NCBI RefSeq assembly: GCF_002797935.1
Contig: NZ_PGER01000001.1
Coordinates: forward strand, 1,364,001 to 1,428,000
From: Flavobacterium sp. 1
Lineage (GTDB): Bacteria; Bacteroidota; Bacteroidia; Flavobacteriales; Flavobacteriaceae
DNA length: 64,000 nucleotides
Reading direction: 5' to 3'
Part shown: one piece after another, positions 7,280 to 17,340 of the stretch
How positions within the stretch are numbered: position 1 is the stretch's first letter
Layout of the letters: each line of letters starts with the position of its first letter
Program-made: the position numbers and the translations under genes
The notes under the pieces: generated by a model
The model's database searches: none
Told to the model about the DNA's origin: nothing
Seen by the model: the letters and a program-made list of their open reading frames with translations, nothing else

Positions 7280-8899
7280 CTAACTTAAAACTGGTTCTAA
7301 AGAAGGTCCGGCTGCGACTAAGCGTTTTCCTTCTTCAGTATCAGTGTATTGTTCAAAATTTTTGATATAACGTGCAGATAAGTCTTTTGCTTTGCTTTCC
7401 CATTCTTCAACATCTTTATAAGTGTTTCTTGGGTCTAAAATTCCTTCGCTAACATTTGTTAATGCTGTTGGGATAGTTAGGTTTAAGAAAGGAACAGTTA
7501 TTGTTTCTGCGGTATCGATCTCACTGTTGATAATTGCATCAATGATTGCTCTTGTGTTTTTAAGAGAAATTCTTTTCCCTGTTCCATTCCAACCTGTATT
7601 TACTAAGTATGCTTTTGCACCATGCTCTTTCATTTTTCCAATTAATGTTTTAGAATACATTGTTGGGTGTAATGTTAAGAAAGCTTCACCAAATGCTGGA
7701 GAGAATGATGGAAGAGGTTCAGTAATTCCTCTTTCAGTCCCAGCTAATTTAGAAGTATATCCGCATAAAAAGTGATATTGTGCTTGATCTTCATCTAAGA
7801 TAGATACTGGAGGCAATACTCCAAATGCATCAGCAGAAAGATAAATGATTTTTTTAGCATGTCCAGCTTTAGATGGCAATACGATTTTGTTTATATGATA
7901 AATCGGATATGATACTCTTGAGTTTTCAGTGATTGAATGATCAGCGTAATCAATTTCTCCATATTCATCAACGATAACATTTTCTAATAATGCATCTCTT
8001 TTGATGGCTCTCCAAATGTCTGGTTCATTTTCTTCAGATAAATCAATTACTTTTGCATAACAGCCTCCTTCATAGTTGAATACTCCATTGTTGTCCCATC
8101 CGTGTTCGTCATCTCCAATTAAGTATCTTTTTGGATCTGCAGAAAGTGTAGTTTTTCCAGTTCCTGAAAGTCCGAAGAATACAGCAACATCTCCTTTTTC
8201 TCCAACGTTAGCAGAACAGTGCATAGAAGCCATTCCTTTTAGCGGCAAATAATAGTTCATCATAGAGAACATACCTTTTTTCATTTCGCCTCCGTACCAA
8301 GTTCCTCCAATAATCTGAATTTTTTCGGTAAGGTTAAACACTACAAAGTTTTCAGAGTTTAATCCTTGCTCTCTCCAATTTGGATTTACAGTTTTTGAAC
8401 CGTTCATTACAATGAAATCTGGCTGTCCAAAGTTTTCCAACTCGTAATTTGAAGGTCTGATGAACATATTAGTCACAAAGTGTGCCTGCCAAGCTACTTC
8501 CATAACAAAACGTACTTTCAATCTTGTGTCAGCATTTGTTCCGCAAAAGGCATCAACTACATATAATTTTGGAGATGTAGAAAGCTGTTTTAGAACTAAT
8601 CCTTTCAATTCATCGTAAATTCCTTGAGTTGTTGGAAAATTTACTTTATCATCCCAATAGATAGTATCTTTTGAAACTGAGTCTTTAACAATATATCTGT
8701 CTTTTGGAGAACGACCTGTAAAAACTCCTGTTTTTACGGCAACAGCACCAGTATCTGTTAAAGCACCTTTTTCGTATCCTTTTCTTTTATTAGAAACTTC
8801 AGCTTTGAACAATTCCTCATAAGAAGGGTTGTATACTACTTCATGGTATCCTGTGATTCCTAAATTGTGTAGTTCCTGAATAATTTTAATGTTTTTCAT
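7280..8899 (-). CDS. pckA: Phosphoenolpyruvate carboxykinase (ATP)
   Basis: Gluconeogenic enzyme converting oxaloacetate and ATP to PEP, CO2 and ADP in the cytosol. It has 539 residues, normal length. The kinase P-loop [15 protein letters not shown] (about residue 245) and the following [23 protein letters not shown] metal site are intact, as are [13 protein letters not shown] (substrate loop) and the adenine-site region [13 protein letters not shown]. It is a single gene with its own promoter, divergent from the transporter gene. Confidence 0.98.
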   Translation of the reverse strand: MKNIKIIQELHNLGITGYHEVVYNPSYEELFKAEVSNKRKGYEKGALTDTGAVAVKTGVFTGRSPKDRYIVKDSVSKDTIYWDDKVNFPTTQGIYDELKGLVLKQLSTSPKLYVVDAFCGTNADTRLKVRFVMEVAWQAHFVTNMFIRPSNYELENFGQPDFIVMNGSKTVNPNWREQGLNSENFVVFNLTEKIQIIGGTWYGGEMKKGMFSMMNYYLPLKGMASMHCSANVGEKGDVAVFFGLSGTGKTTLSADPKRYLIGDDEHGWDNNGVFNYEGGCYAKVIDLSEENEPDIWRAIKRDALLENVIVDEYGEIDYADHSITENSRVSYPIYHINKIVLPSKAGHAKKIIYLSADAFGVLPPVSILDEDQAQYHFLCGYTSKLAGTERGITEPLPSFSPAFGEAFLTLHPTMYSKTLIGKMKEHGAKAYLVNTGWNGTGKRISLKNTRAIIDAIINSEIDTAETITVPFLNLTIPTALTNVSEGILDPRNTYKDVEEWESKAKDLSARYIKNFEQYTDTEEGKRLVAAGPSLEPVLS

Positions 8900-8942
8900 A
8901 ATGTAAGTATTTTATTATAATTTGATGTGTTATTTTCTATAC

Positions 8943-8950
8943 CAAAATTA
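8943..8950 (-). promoter_or_regulatory. -7 box of pckA
   Basis: TAATTTTG on the minus strand (TAnnTTTG consensus), 43 nt upstream of the pckA ATG. No convincing -33 TTG at the standard spacing was found. The rest of the 293-nt pckA/transporter gap is AT-rich and holds nothing else recognised; an open frame at 8927-9109 has no credible coding features. Confidence 0.5.
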
Positions 8951-9192
8951 CTTCAGTTACTAACTAAAAAACCTGATTTTTATCATGTTTTGAAGAAAAA
9001 TATGCGCAAACGTTTTCGGTTTTTTGGGTTGTTTTACAAAGAGATACGATTATCTTTATATAAATTTTTTGACGATAAATACGTTTTGGTTTTTTTGGAA
9101 AGAAAATAAATTTAAACCTGATTTTTGTCATATAAAATTACCAAAAAAAACAATTCATTTACGTTATATTTTCATTAAAAAAAGCAACAGTT

Positions 9193-10893
9193 ATGTTTGA
9201 ATGGTTTAACGTTTTGTTTACTCCGACGGATACGCCGGAAATGACACAGTCATTGATAGTATTGTTTATGGCTATTAGCATTGGTTTTTTTGCAGGTAAA
9301 ATAAAAATTGGCAATGTTTCTCTGGGAGTTTCCGCTGTAATGTTTGTGGGGCTTTTTTTAGGACATTTGGGATTTACTATGGAAGCTGAATTGATCCAAT
9401 TCGTGAGAGAGTTTGGTTTAATTCTGTTTGTTTATGGTATTGGTATTCAGGTTGGTCCAACTTTCTTTTCTTCTTTTAAAAAGGAAGGTCTCATTTTTAA
9501 TGCTTTAGGGGTAGGAACCGTCTTTTTGGGTGGTATTATTACTTGGCTGCTTTATTTAGTTGCTAATGTAAAAGTCGAAAATGCCGTTGGGCTAATGTCT
9601 GGATCGGTTACAAATACTCCGGGGTTAGGTGCGGCAAAGTCAACTCTTATTGAAATTCAAAAGCATTTAAATCTTCCCGCTGATCATTTTTCAGATCCTG
9701 CTGTTGCTTATGCTATTACATATCCGATTGGCGTTTTTGGAATAATTATGATTATAATTTTGGCTAAAAACGTATTGAAAATTGATTTATCAAATGAAGT
9801 TGTACTTCTTAATAATAAGAATAAAGATTCGGAAAATAAAATTGTCCGTCAAAAATGCAGAGTTACTCATCCCGAAGTCATAGGAAAAACTATCCGTCAG
9901 GTATTTAGAGAGTTTGCTATCGATGGTGTTATTATTTCCAGACAAAAACAAAGCGGGACAAAAGTGGTATTTTCTCCTTCATTAGATTCTGTCCTAAAAG
10001 ACAAAGATGTCTTGATGGTTGTAGCTAAACAAAAAAACATTAATAAATTTATTGATATTGTAGGGAAAGTATCGACTGATTTATTCATTGAGTCGGAAAA
10101 TGATGTTACGGCTAGAGTGCTTAGCGTTACTAAAAAAACGGCTACGCATAAAACACTGGCGCAATTGGATTTATATAACCAATTTGGATTGAAAGTTACC
10201 CGTGTAGTCCGTTCGGGGTTAGAAATTTTGGCACAGCCCACATTAGAACTTTATTATGGTGACACTTTGATGATTGTCGGCAATAAAGAAGCTATTGAAG
10301 AAGCTGAAAAAATCATTGGGAATTCTAAGAAAATACTTTTAGAACCCGATTTTCTTTCTCTTTTCGGGGGATTGATTTTTGGAGTTGTTATTGGTTCTAT
10401 TCCAATTATGATACCTTCATTGCCAGTTCCTTTAAAATTAGGACTAGCTGCAGGTCCGCTTTTGGCAGCCTTATTTATTAGCCGTTATGGAGGTGTTGGA
10501 GTAATTCATTCCTATATTAATAATGGAGCGATTCATTTCATGAAGGATTTTGGTATTTGTTTATTTTTTGCAGCTGTTGGGATTAAAGCTGGACATGGTT
10601 TCTATGAAAATTTTGTAGCAAATGATGGCTGGATGTGGATTTATTATGGTTGCTATATTACGTTTATACCTCTGACAATCTTAGTTTTAGTGAGCAGATT
10701 TGTATTTAAGCTTAATTTTTATCAAATGGTGGGAATCATGAGCGGTTCCTATACAGATCCTGCAGCTTTAGCTTTCAGTACAAAATATTTAGATTCGGAT
10801 ATTCCTAATCAATCTTATGCTACGGTTTATCCTTTAGTAACTATAAGTAGAATTTTAGTCGCACAATTACTGATATTGCTCTTGGCAAGCTGA
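9193..10893 (+). CDS. AspT/YidE-YbjL-type transporter with two TrkA-C domains
   Basis: Inner-membrane transporter of the aspartate:alanine exchanger (AAE) superfamily, 566 residues. It has two homologous membrane halves, each with a matching re-entrant motif: GLMSGSVTNTPGLGAAKS in the first (about 135) and GIMSGSYTDPAALAFSTK in the second (about 515). Between them lie two soluble TrkA-C/RCK-C domains (about 215-375), including VIGKTIRQVF, VLMVVAKQ and LELYYGDTLMIVG. The substrate cannot be read; AspT exchanges aspartate and alanine, while YidE/YbjL members are uncharacterised. It is a monocistronic gene closed by a strong hairpin. Confidence 0.92.
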   Translation: MFEWFNVLFTPTDTPEMTQSLIVLFMAISIGFFAGKIKIGNVSLGVSAVMFVGLFLGHLGFTMEAELIQFVREFGLILFVYGIGIQVGPTFFSSFKKEGLIFNALGVGTVFLGGIITWLLYLVANVKVENAVGLMSGSVTNTPGLGAAKSTLIEIQKHLNLPADHFSDPAVAYAITYPIGVFGIIMIIILAKNVLKIDLSNEVVLLNNKNKDSENKIVRQKCRVTHPEVIGKTIRQVFREFAIDGVIISRQKQSGTKVVFSPSLDSVLKDKDVLMVVAKQKNINKFIDIVGKVSTDLFIESENDVTARVLSVTKKTATHKTLAQLDLYNQFGLKVTRVVRSGLEILAQPTLELYYGDTLMIVGNKEAIEEAEKIIGNSKKILLEPDFLSLFGGLIFGVVIGSIPIMIPSLPVPLKLGLAAGPLLAALFISRYGGVGVIHSYINNGAIHFMKDFGICLFFAAVGIKAGHGFYENFVANDGWMWIYYGCYITFIPLTILVLVSRFVFKLNFYQMVGIMSGSYTDPAALAFSTKYLDSDIPNQSYATVYPLVTISRILVAQLLILLLAS

Positions 10894-10916
10894 TGTGTTA
10901 TAGGTTTGCTTTAATT

Positions 10917-10955
10917 GAAAAGAGGTTGTCTATTGAATTTAGACAGCCTCTTTTC
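10917..10955. terminator. Bidirectional terminator between the transporter and E1 dehydrogenase genes
   Basis: GAAAAGAGGTTGTCTA pairs with TAGACAGCCTCTTTTC, a 16-bp stem with one G-U pair and a 7-nt loop, A-rich on one side and T-rich on the other. It sits between two convergent genes and can serve both strands. Confidence 0.85.
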
Positions 10956-10999
10956 TTATGAAAACGGGATCTCGCCCGAATGTTTTTTATTGTTTTTAG

Positions 11000-12976
11000 T
11001 TAATATTCTAAAAGAGCTTTTAATTCTTTTTCGAATCGGCCTTTCGGCAAATATTGATCTTCGAGAGCTTTTGTAAACGGAATCGGAGAATCCAGACTGG
11101 CTACACGTTTTACAGGAGCATCCAAATATTCGAAACAATTTTCCATAATCAATGCCGAAATATCGCTTGCAATACCGCCAAACATAGAATCTTCCTGATA
11201 AATAATCACTTTTCCCGTCTTTTTAACGGAGGCAAATATAGTTTCAGTATCCAATGGTTGTAAGGTTCTTAAATCCAGTATATCGGCTTTTATATCAGTG
11301 TTTTTATCTAATGTTTCCAAAGCCCAATGTATTGCTGCGCCAAAAGATATAATGGTAACATCATTGCCTTCTCTGAGCAAAGCGGCTTTACCTAATGGAA
11401 TGGTATAATATTGGGTTGGGACGTCCTGCGACAAACTTCGGTACAATTGTTTGTGTTCAAAGAAAAGCACGGGATTTGGATCATTGATGGAAGCATTCAG
11501 CAAACCTTTCGCATCGAATGGAAATGCAGGATAAACAACTTTTAAACCTGGAGTTTTGGTGAACCATGCTTCATTGGTTTGGGAATGAAAAGGTCCGGCT
11601 TGAGTGCCGCCACCGCAAGGCATTCTAACTACTACATCGGCTTTTTCTAACCAGCGGTAATGTGATTTGGCTAATAAATTCACTATTGGATTAAATCCTG
11701 TAGAAACAAAATCGGCAAACTGCATTTCTACAATAGCTTTGTATCCGTTAATAGACAATCCCATCGCGGTAGAAACGACAGCACTTTCGCAAATGGGTGT
11801 ATTCCGAACGCGTTCTTTGCCAAATTGAGCGACAAAGCCATCCGTTATCTTGAAAGCGCCTCCATATTCGGCAATATCCTGCCCCATTATAACTGACTTT
11901 TCATGCCGTTCCATCGATTGGCGCAGACTGCTTGAAATAGCATCTATAAAGCGGATATTCTCAACTTCTGCATTCGGATGAAACTCTTCATGAACATAGG
12001 GTTTGTAAACATCATTTAGTTCTTCTTCATAAGTAGGCTCTACTTCTGGTTCAGCATTTGCTAAAGCCCAGCTTTCATCAATGTCTTTTTTTATTTCTTG
12101 CTGGACTTCCGTATCATATTCTGCAGTTAAAATGCCGTTTTGGTATAAATAGCTTCTATAATTGTCTACGGGGTCTTTGGAGGCCCATAAATTCATTAAT
12201 TCCTGCGGAACATATTTAGTACCGCTCGCCTCTTCATGACCTCGCATTCGGAATGTTTTGAATTCTAATAAAATTGGACGGGGGTTTTCAATCATTGATG
12301 CTTTTAATTCGGTTAGCAGATTAAAAATTTCTAAAATATTATTCCCGTCAACAATATGACTTTCGATGCCGTAACCAATTCCTTTGTCAGCCAGATTTTC
12401 GCAGCGGTACTGCTCGTTTGTTGGTGTGGATAATCCGTATCCGTTATTTTCAATGATAAACAGAACAGGCAGATCCCAAACCGACGCAATGTTCAAAGCT
12501 TCGTGAAAATCACCTTCACTTGTTGCTCCTTCACCGGTAAAAACCGCGGTTACTTTTCCGTTTTTCTGTAATTTATTGGCCAATGCTATTCCATCGGCAA
12601 CACCGAGCTGAGGTCCCAGATGTGAAATCATTCCAATAATTTTATACTCTTGTGTCCCAAAGTGAAAACTTCGGTCTCTTCCTTTGGTGAAACCATTGGC
12701 TTTGCCCTGCCATTGTGAAAAAAGACGCTGCAATGGTATGTCTCTTCCGGTAAACACACCTAGGTTGCGATGCATTGGCAGGATATATTCATCAGTATCC
12801 AAAATGGCGGTTACTCCTACAGCGATAGCTTCCTGTCCAATTCCAGAAAACCATTTGGACACTTTTCCCTGTCGGATTAGAATTAGCATTTTTTCTTCGA
12901 CCAATCGGGGTTTCAGAATTTTTTTATAGAGATTTAATAAGGTATCGTTCGAGAGATTTTTTCGGTCAAAGTTCAT
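11000..12976 (-). CDS. 2-oxoacid dehydrogenase E1, fused alpha and beta subunits
   Basis: Thiamine-diphosphate dehydrogenase component, most likely for branched-chain 2-oxoacids; 658 residues. The N-terminal half is E1-alpha (about 1-310) with the ThDP/Mg motif beginning [15 protein letters not shown] and ending IIENNGYG. The C-terminal half is E1-beta (about 335-658), with [28 protein letters not shown] core and [16 protein letters not shown]. In most bacteria these are two genes; single-chain fusion is common in Flavobacteria. No E2 or E3 gene is adjacent, so the partners are encoded elsewhere. Exact substrate (branched-chain versus pyruvate) is inferred from family resemblance only. Confidence 0.93.
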   Translation of the reverse strand: MNFDRKNLSNDTLLNLYKKILKPRLVEEKMLILIRQGKVSKWFSGIGQEAIAVGVTAILDTDEYILPMHRNLGVFTGRDIPLQRLFSQWQGKANGFTKGRDRSFHFGTQEYKIIGMISHLGPQLGVADGIALANKLQKNGKVTAVFTGEGATSEGDFHEALNIASVWDLPVLFIIENNGYGLSTPTNEQYRCENLADKGIGYGIESHIVDGNNILEIFNLLTELKASMIENPRPILLEFKTFRMRGHEEASGTKYVPQELMNLWASKDPVDNYRSYLYQNGILTAEYDTEVQQEIKKDIDESWALANAEPEVEPTYEEELNDVYKPYVHEEFHPNAEVENIRFIDAISSSLRQSMERHEKSVIMGQDIAEYGGAFKITDGFVAQFGKERVRNTPICESAVVSTAMGLSINGYKAIVEMQFADFVSTGFNPIVNLLAKSHYRWLEKADVVVRMPCGGGTQAGPFHSQTNEAWFTKTPGLKVVYPAFPFDAKGLLNASINDPNPVLFFEHKQLYRSLSQDVPTQYYTIPLGKAALLREGNDVTIISFGAAIHWALETLDKNTDIKADILDLRTLQPLDTETIFASVKKTGKVIIYQEDSMFGGIASDISALIMENCFEYLDAPVKRVASLDSPIPFTKALEDQYLPKGRFEKELKALLEY

Positions 12977-13002
12977 TTTTTTGGGGTATTTATAGTGTAT
13001 TT

Positions 13003-13010
13003 CAAATATA
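13003..13010 (-). promoter_or_regulatory. -7 box of the E1 dehydrogenase gene
   Basis: Minus-strand TATATTTG, exact TAnnTTTG match, 26 nt before the ATG. It faces away from the matching box of the 2OG oxygenase gene at 13095, making a divergent promoter pair. Confidence 0.65.
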
Positions 13011-13094
13011 GATAAATATAACAGTATGACGGCTAAATGTTGTATTTATTATAAATTTGAATAAATTTTAAAAAGAGTTAATTATTTTATTCTA

Positions 13095-13102
13095 TATATT
13101 TG
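13095..13102 (+). promoter_or_regulatory. -7 box of the 2OG-Fe(II) oxygenase gene
   Basis: TATATTTG, exact TAnnTTTG match, 46 nt before the ATG at 13149. The gap to the divergent gene is AT-rich. Confidence 0.65.
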
Positions 13103-13148
13103 TGGTTACGAAGTTTTAGGCTTCTAAAGTATTAAATACAGACATAAT

Positions 13149-14099
13149 ATGCAAAACATTCCTAGTGTTGACTTGCGTGATTTCCTTTCGGGCGACCCGA
13201 AACGTAAACAAAAATTTGTAAATGAAATCGGAAGTGCATTCGAAGATATAGGCTTCGTAGCACTCAAAGGGCATTTTTTAAATGATCAATTAGTTGATGA
13301 ATTGTATGGCGAAATCAGGAATTTTTTTTCGTTGCCATTAGAAACAAAACACAGCTATGAAATTCCTGGAATTGGCGGACAGAGAGGTTATGTTTCTTTT
13401 GGAAAAGAGCATGCCAAAGGACGAAAAGAAGGTGATTTAAAAGAGTTTTGGCATTTTGGACAATATGTAGACAAAGATTCCAAATATGCTTCTGAATACC
13501 CTGAAAATGTTGCCGTAAAAGAATTGCCCCGTTTTAATGCTGTAGGTAAAGAAACCTACCAAATGCTTGAAAAAACTGGAGTTTATGTATTAAGAGCTTT
13601 GGCATTGCACCTTGGATTGGATGAATTCTATTTTGACGAATATGCCAAAGACGGAAATTCAATTCTAAGACCTATTCACTACCCTCCTATTACATCCGAA
13701 CCTGAAAATGCTATCCGTGCAGCAGCACATGGCGACATCAACCTTATTACTCTATTGATGGGTGCTCAAGGCAAAGGATTACAGGTGCAAAACCATAATG
13801 GTGATTGGATTGATGCTGTTGCAGAGCCAGATGAATTGGTAATAAATGTTGGCGATATGTTATCGCGTCATACCAATAACAAACTAAAATCCACGATTCA
13901 TCAAGTGGTAAATCCACCGAGAGAATTATGGGGAACGTCACGTTATTCTATTCCGTTTTTTATGCATCCGGTAAGTGATATGAAATTGGATTGTTTAGAG
14001 AACTGCATTGATGCCGAAAATCCTAAGAAATTCGAGGATATTACTGCTGGAGACTATTTATATGAGCGCCTAGTTGATTTAGGTTTAATAAAAAAATAA
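13149..14099 (+). CDS. 2-oxoglutarate/Fe(II)-dependent oxygenase, isopenicillin N synthase-like
   Basis: Member of the non-haem iron dioxygenase family with DIOX_N (about 4-120) and 2OG-FeII_Oxy (about 165-275) domains, 316 residues. The iron facial triad is visible: His and Asp in AAAHGDINLITLL and the distal His in STIHQVVNPP; the Arg-x-Ser that binds 2-oxoglutarate is in SRYSIPFF. The start MQNIPSVDLRDF matches the family N-terminus. The substrate is unknown: this subfamily ranges from antibiotic and plant-hormone enzymes to uncharacterised bacterial members. It is a single gene with its own promoter and terminator. Confidence 0.93.
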   Translation: MQNIPSVDLRDFLSGDPKRKQKFVNEIGSAFEDIGFVALKGHFLNDQLVDELYGEIRNFFSLPLETKHSYEIPGIGGQRGYVSFGKEHAKGRKEGDLKEFWHFGQYVDKDSKYASEYPENVAVKELPRFNAVGKETYQMLEKTGVYVLRALALHLGLDEFYFDEYAKDGNSILRPIHYPPITSEPENAIRAAAHGDINLITLLMGAQGKGLQVQNHNGDWIDAVAEPDELVINVGDMLSRHTNNKLKSTIHQVVNPPRELWGTSRYSIPFFMHPVSDMKLDCLENCIDAENPKKFEDITAGDYLYERLVDLGLIKK

Positions 14100-14111
14100 G
14101 TTCCAAATTTT

Positions 14112-14153
14112 AAAATCCAAATTCCAAAGCTTTGCGTTTGGGATTTGGATTTT
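14112..14153 (+). terminator. Terminator after the oxygenase gene
   Basis: AAAATCCAAATTCCAA (14112-14127) pairs with TTGGGATTTGGATTTT (14138-14153), 16 bp with one wobble, followed by TGTTTTTTAT. It starts 12 nt past the stop codon. Confidence 0.8.
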
Positions 14154-14177
14154 GTTTTTTATATAATTTGAAAAAAA

Positions 14178-14507
14178 ATGGATTTACAAGACCAATTAAA
14201 GAATCTTTTCCCAGATCACGAAATGTCTCCCGAAGAGACAGTTGAAAACGAACCGCATGAACTGTATGTTCAAAAAGAACCTATGATCTGCAAATTCGAA
14301 AAAAGAAAAGGAAAAGCCACCACTATAATCGAAGGTTACGAAGGAACTGATGAGGATTTTAAAATCTTAGCCAAAGAAATCAAAACCAAATTAAGCGTTG
14401 GCGGTACTTTCAAAGATGATTCGATTATTATTCAAGGTGATTATCGCGATAAAATAATGGCTATTTTGAAAGAAAAAGGATTTAAGGTAAAACGCGTTGG
14501 AGGATAG
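14178..14507 (+). CDS. yciH: eIF1/SUI1-family translation factor YciH-like
   Basis: A 109-residue protein with a C-terminal SUI1 domain (about 35-109): CKFEKRKGKATTIIEGYEGTD, then LAKEIKTKLSVGGTFKDD and IIIQGDYRDKIMAILKEKGFKVKRVGG. This is the fold of eukaryotic initiation factor 1. Bacterial YciH acts at the ribosome and affects start-site fidelity, but its role in Bacteroidota is not established. The N-terminal 30 residues are acidic and variable. It lies between the oxygenase and a nucleoside phosphorylase. Confidence 0.93.
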   Translation: MDLQDQLKNLFPDHEMSPEETVENEPHELYVQKEPMICKFEKRKGKATTIIEGYEGTDEDFKILAKEIKTKLSVGGTFKDDSIIIQGDYRDKIMAILKEKGFKVKRVGG

Positions 14508-14615
14508 GAAAAGTTTGTAGTTTAAAAAGGTTTAAAAGTTTAAATCAGTTTTAAGCCTAAACTTTCTAAAACGTTTAATCCCTCAAATTTTTAAATTCTT
14601 AAAAACTTTTTTAAA

Positions 14616-15488
14616 ATGGCTATACAACAATCTGAATTAATACTCAATCTTGACGGGAGCGTGTATCATCTAAACTTGAAACCCGAACACATTGCTCACG
14701 ATATTATTTTTGTGGGGGATCAAGATCGGGTGTCAAAAATTACCAAACATTTTGATTCCATCGAGTTTACTACTCAAAAAAGAGAGTTCAAAACTCAAAC
14801 GGGAACTTTTAAAGGCAAACGCTTAACCGTGATGTCCACTGGAATTGGTCCAGATAATATTGATATTGTCATCAATGAATTGGACGCGCTTGTCAATATC
14901 GATTTGGAAACCAGAAAACCAAAAGAAAAGCTAACTTCATTAAACATCATCCGAATTGGAACTTCGGGTTCTTTGCATGCTGATATTCCTGTAGACAGTT
15001 TTGTGATGTCGCAATTTGGCTTAGGGCTCGACAATATGCTCCGCTCCTATTTGGTTGATGCTGTTTCGAATGTTGAAATGGAAAACGCATTTATTGAACA
15101 CACCAATTGGGATTTGAAAAAAGGGACGCCTGTTGTTGTTCCGTGTTCTCCTATTTTAGAAAAAAGAATAGAAAGTGACAAAATGCACAAAGGAATTACC
15201 GCAACTGCAGGTGGTTTTTACGGGCCGCAAGGACGTGTTTTGCGTTTGAACATTCAAGATCCAGCATTAAATTCAAAAATGGATAATTTTGTTTTTGAAG
15301 GAAACCGAATTACCAACCTCGAAATGGAAACTTCAGCGATTTATGGACTTTCGGCTCTTTTAGGACATCAAGCTTTGTCGCTGAATGCTATTATTGCCAA
15401 TCGTGCTAACGGAACTTTCAGCAGTGATCCTTACAAAGCGGTGGATGAGTTGATTGAATATACGTTGGAGAAATTAGCAGAGAAATAA
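14616..15488 (+). CDS. Nucleoside phosphorylase (uridine phosphorylase-like)
   Basis: NP-I family phosphorylase that splits nucleosides with phosphate in salvage, 290 residues. Recognisable parts are HDIIFVGDQDRVSKI near the N-terminus (phosphate loop), STGIGPDNIDIVINEL, RIGTSGSLHADIPV (phosphate-binding Arg and Thr/Ser) and NLEMETSAIYGLSALLGH (Glu-Met-Glu ribose motif). Substrate specificity (uridine, purine or other) is not decided by these motifs. A 108-nt AT-rich gap with weak inverted repeats precedes it. Confidence 0.9.
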   Translation: MAIQQSELILNLDGSVYHLNLKPEHIAHDIIFVGDQDRVSKITKHFDSIEFTTQKREFKTQTGTFKGKRLTVMSTGIGPDNIDIVINELDALVNIDLETRKPKEKLTSLNIIRIGTSGSLHADIPVDSFVMSQFGLGLDNMLRSYLVDAVSNVEMENAFIEHTNWDLKKGTPVVVPCSPILEKRIESDKMHKGITATAGGFYGPQGRVLRLNIQDPALNSKMDNFVFEGNRITNLEMETSAIYGLSALLGHQALSLNAIIANRANGTFSSDPYKAVDELIEYTLEKLAEK

Positions 15489-15532
15489 ACATTAATTAGC
15501 TCTTTAGCAGATATAGCTTGGAAACGAAACCT

Positions 15533-15907
15533 ATGAAGCAACTCATACCAAAAGATAAATTTGATATTGAAACAGCTGAGAAGTTGAATGAATATTCGAT
15601 TAATGAAATACGGCTAATAGTTCCTGTTTTATTAGAATGGATGCAAGATGGAAACTGGCCGGTTTTCTATCCTATTAGATTATATTTTGAAAAACACGTT
15701 AAAGATATTCAGAATGAAATTTTAGATATTTTTAAAACTAATGATAATCTTTGGAAATATTGGATACTATTAAATCTTGGACAAGGGATTGATGACAATC
15801 GTTTAATATCCGAAATCAAAAGAATTGGATTAAATCCTACCAATTTAGAAAAAGTTGAAGAATTAGATGAAATTGCAAAAGAATTGATAGAGAAAAAAGG
15901 CTGGTAA
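15533..15907 (+). CDS. DUF5071 domain protein
   Basis: A small soluble protein of 124 residues. The opening MKQLIPKDKFDIETAEKLNEY and the core VLLEWMQDGNWPVFYPIR are typical of DUF5071, often annotated near immunity-like or HEAT-type helical proteins; the function is unknown. The open frame extends 5 codons upstream to a TTG (15518), but the ATG at 15533 fits the family start better. The stop is followed by a 300-nt gap with a structured repeat. Confidence 0.8.
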   Translation: MKQLIPKDKFDIETAEKLNEYSINEIRLIVPVLLEWMQDGNWPVFYPIRLYFEKHVKDIQNEILDIFKTNDNLWKYWILLNLGQGIDDNRLISEIKRIGLNPTNLEKVEELDEIAKELIEKKGW

Positions 15908-15994
15908 ACTGCTATAATTGATTTTAGGAAATCGACTTAATTTTGATTATTGATTTTTTTTTAAAATAATGATGAAAAACAAAACCTCTTCCCT

Positions 15995-16064
15995 TAGCCC
16001 CGATTGCAGTGAAAATCCTTATAAGCTGGGGTTCGGCTTATAAGATTGTAACGGAAAGCGGGAC
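15995..16064 (+). repeat. Structured intergenic element, copy 1 (Flavo-1-like)
   Basis: About 70 nt running from TAGCCCCGATTGCAG to AACGGAAAGCGGGAC. A perfect inner stem CTTATAAGC/GCTTATAAG (16018-16026, 16036-16044) encloses TGGGGTTCG, and an outer CCCG/CGGG pair closes it. Copies at 23446 and 55417 keep the flanking words but change the stem bases in compensating fashion. It resembles the flavobacterial Flavo-1 RNA family; the assignment needs a covariance-model search. The rest of the 15908-16211 gap has nothing else apart from a -7 box. Confidence 0.75.
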
Positions 16065-16184
16065 GATATTCACAAAAAAACCTAATCTTTCTGCTCCAAA
16101 AAATAATCGGAATTAGATTAATGTTTTGCAACAAAATTAGATTCTAAGATGTTTTTAAATAGTAAAATTCTTTTTTTTTAAAGC

Positions 16185-16192
16185 TATATTTG
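16185..16192 (+). promoter_or_regulatory. -7 box of the SDR gene
   Basis: TATATTTG, exact TAnnTTTG match, 19 nt before the ATG at 16212. Its position just upstream of an in-frame TTG at 16197 supports starting translation at the ATG. Confidence 0.65.
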
Positions 16193-16211
16193 CATTTTGA
16201 AAAACACAACA

Positions 16212-17336
16212 ATGAAAATAATTCTTACCGGCGCAACTGGAGTTTTGGGATCGCATATTATGTATGACATTCTGGAACTTTTTATCAAGCAAAACAATGG
16301 CGGAAAACTTTTTGTAATTGCCAGAAACAAAGGAAAAGTTGGTGCATTAGACCGTATCAACGAGCTTTTGACCAGTGATTATACGCCACAGATTTTGAGA
16401 AAAAGCGGTTTAGAAAAACTACATCAATATATCGAAATCATAGATTCAGATTTAGCGAATCTTCAGGACACTTTTTCCGAAAAAATAAAAGGAGCTTACT
16501 TTATCCATTCTGCGGGTTACGTTAATTTATCTACTGATGTGAACCTAAAAGAAAGAATTTTTGACGAAAATGCCAAGATAACTAAATCGCTTTTCAAGAT
16601 TTTTCATCCTTTTATCAAGAAATTCATTTACATAGGAACTGCATTTTCGTCAGGAATCAGAAGAGGATTGATTGATAATGATTTCCATAATTTGGATTTT
16701 GCTCCAGAACATCGCAATGCGTATGAGGATGCCAAATTCCATTCTGAGAATTTCATTGCTCAGGAATGTAAAGCTTTGGGCTTGCCTTTTCAAATCTTGA
16801 GACCAAGCGTAATTGGTGGCAAAATGCTGGGAACCGAAAGCCCTTATTTTATTCCAAAATATATGGTTTTTTATCTTTTGGCTAAGTTTTTTCACTTTAC
16901 CTCACAGCGAAAAGGAGAACAGGAAAACGTTCGCTTTATCATTAACGAGGAAACAGGTTTGAATATTATTCCGGTAGATTATGTGGCTAGAGTAATTGTA
17001 AACACTTTCGAGCGTGATGATATCGAACAATTGAACATTGTAAACAATAAAAGCTTCAATATTGTAAAAGGCCTGCAGCTGATTATGAAAGAAGTGGGTT
17101 ATACCAATTTTACTTTAATCAAAAATCCGCTGGATTTCAAATATAAAAACACCATCGAAAAGTTATATTATGAGAGCATCGGTAAGCATTTAAAACCTTA
17201 TTTTATTACCAATCCAAACGAATACGACACCACTTTGCTGAATTCGATTCTTGAAATTCCAAAATTGGACAGTGAAGCGTTTACCAATATGATTCGCTAT
17301 GCTATTTTGAATGATTTTAAGGATATCAATGTGTAA
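16212..17336 (+). CDS. Extended SDR / male-sterility-type NAD(P)-binding protein
   Basis: NAD(P)-dependent Rossmann protein of the NAD_binding_4 (thioester reductase, fatty acyl-CoA reductase-like) group, 374 residues. The dinucleotide motif is ILTGATGVLGSHI at the N-terminus; the active-site Tyr-x3-Lys is in NAYEDAKFHSENF (about 175), and SAGYVNLS and RPSVIGG support the family. There is no carrier-protein domain, so it is a stand-alone reductase-like enzyme; the substrate is unknown. The ATG at 16212 is preferred over TTG 16197. A transglutaminase-like membrane gene follows after a repeat-bearing gap. Confidence 0.85.
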   Translation: MKIILTGATGVLGSHIMYDILELFIKQNNGGKLFVIARNKGKVGALDRINELLTSDYTPQILRKSGLEKLHQYIEIIDSDLANLQDTFSEKIKGAYFIHSAGYVNLSTDVNLKERIFDENAKITKSLFKIFHPFIKKFIYIGTAFSSGIRRGLIDNDFHNLDFAPEHRNAYEDAKFHSENFIAQECKALGLPFQILRPSVIGGKMLGTESPYFIPKYMVFYLLAKFFHFTSQRKGEQENVRFIINEETGLNIIPVDYVARVIVNTFERDDIEQLNIVNNKSFNIVKGLQLIMKEVGYTNFTLIKNPLDFKYKNTIEKLYYESIGKHLKPYFITNPNEYDTTLLNSILEIPKLDSEAFTNMIRYAILNDFKDINV

Positions 17337-17340
17337 ATAA

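Noticed and set aside
8927..9109. 60-residue plus-strand frame in the pckA/transporter gap
   Set aside because: Lies over the pckA promoter, low-complexity Phe/Lys-rich sequence, no start context and no recognisable motif.
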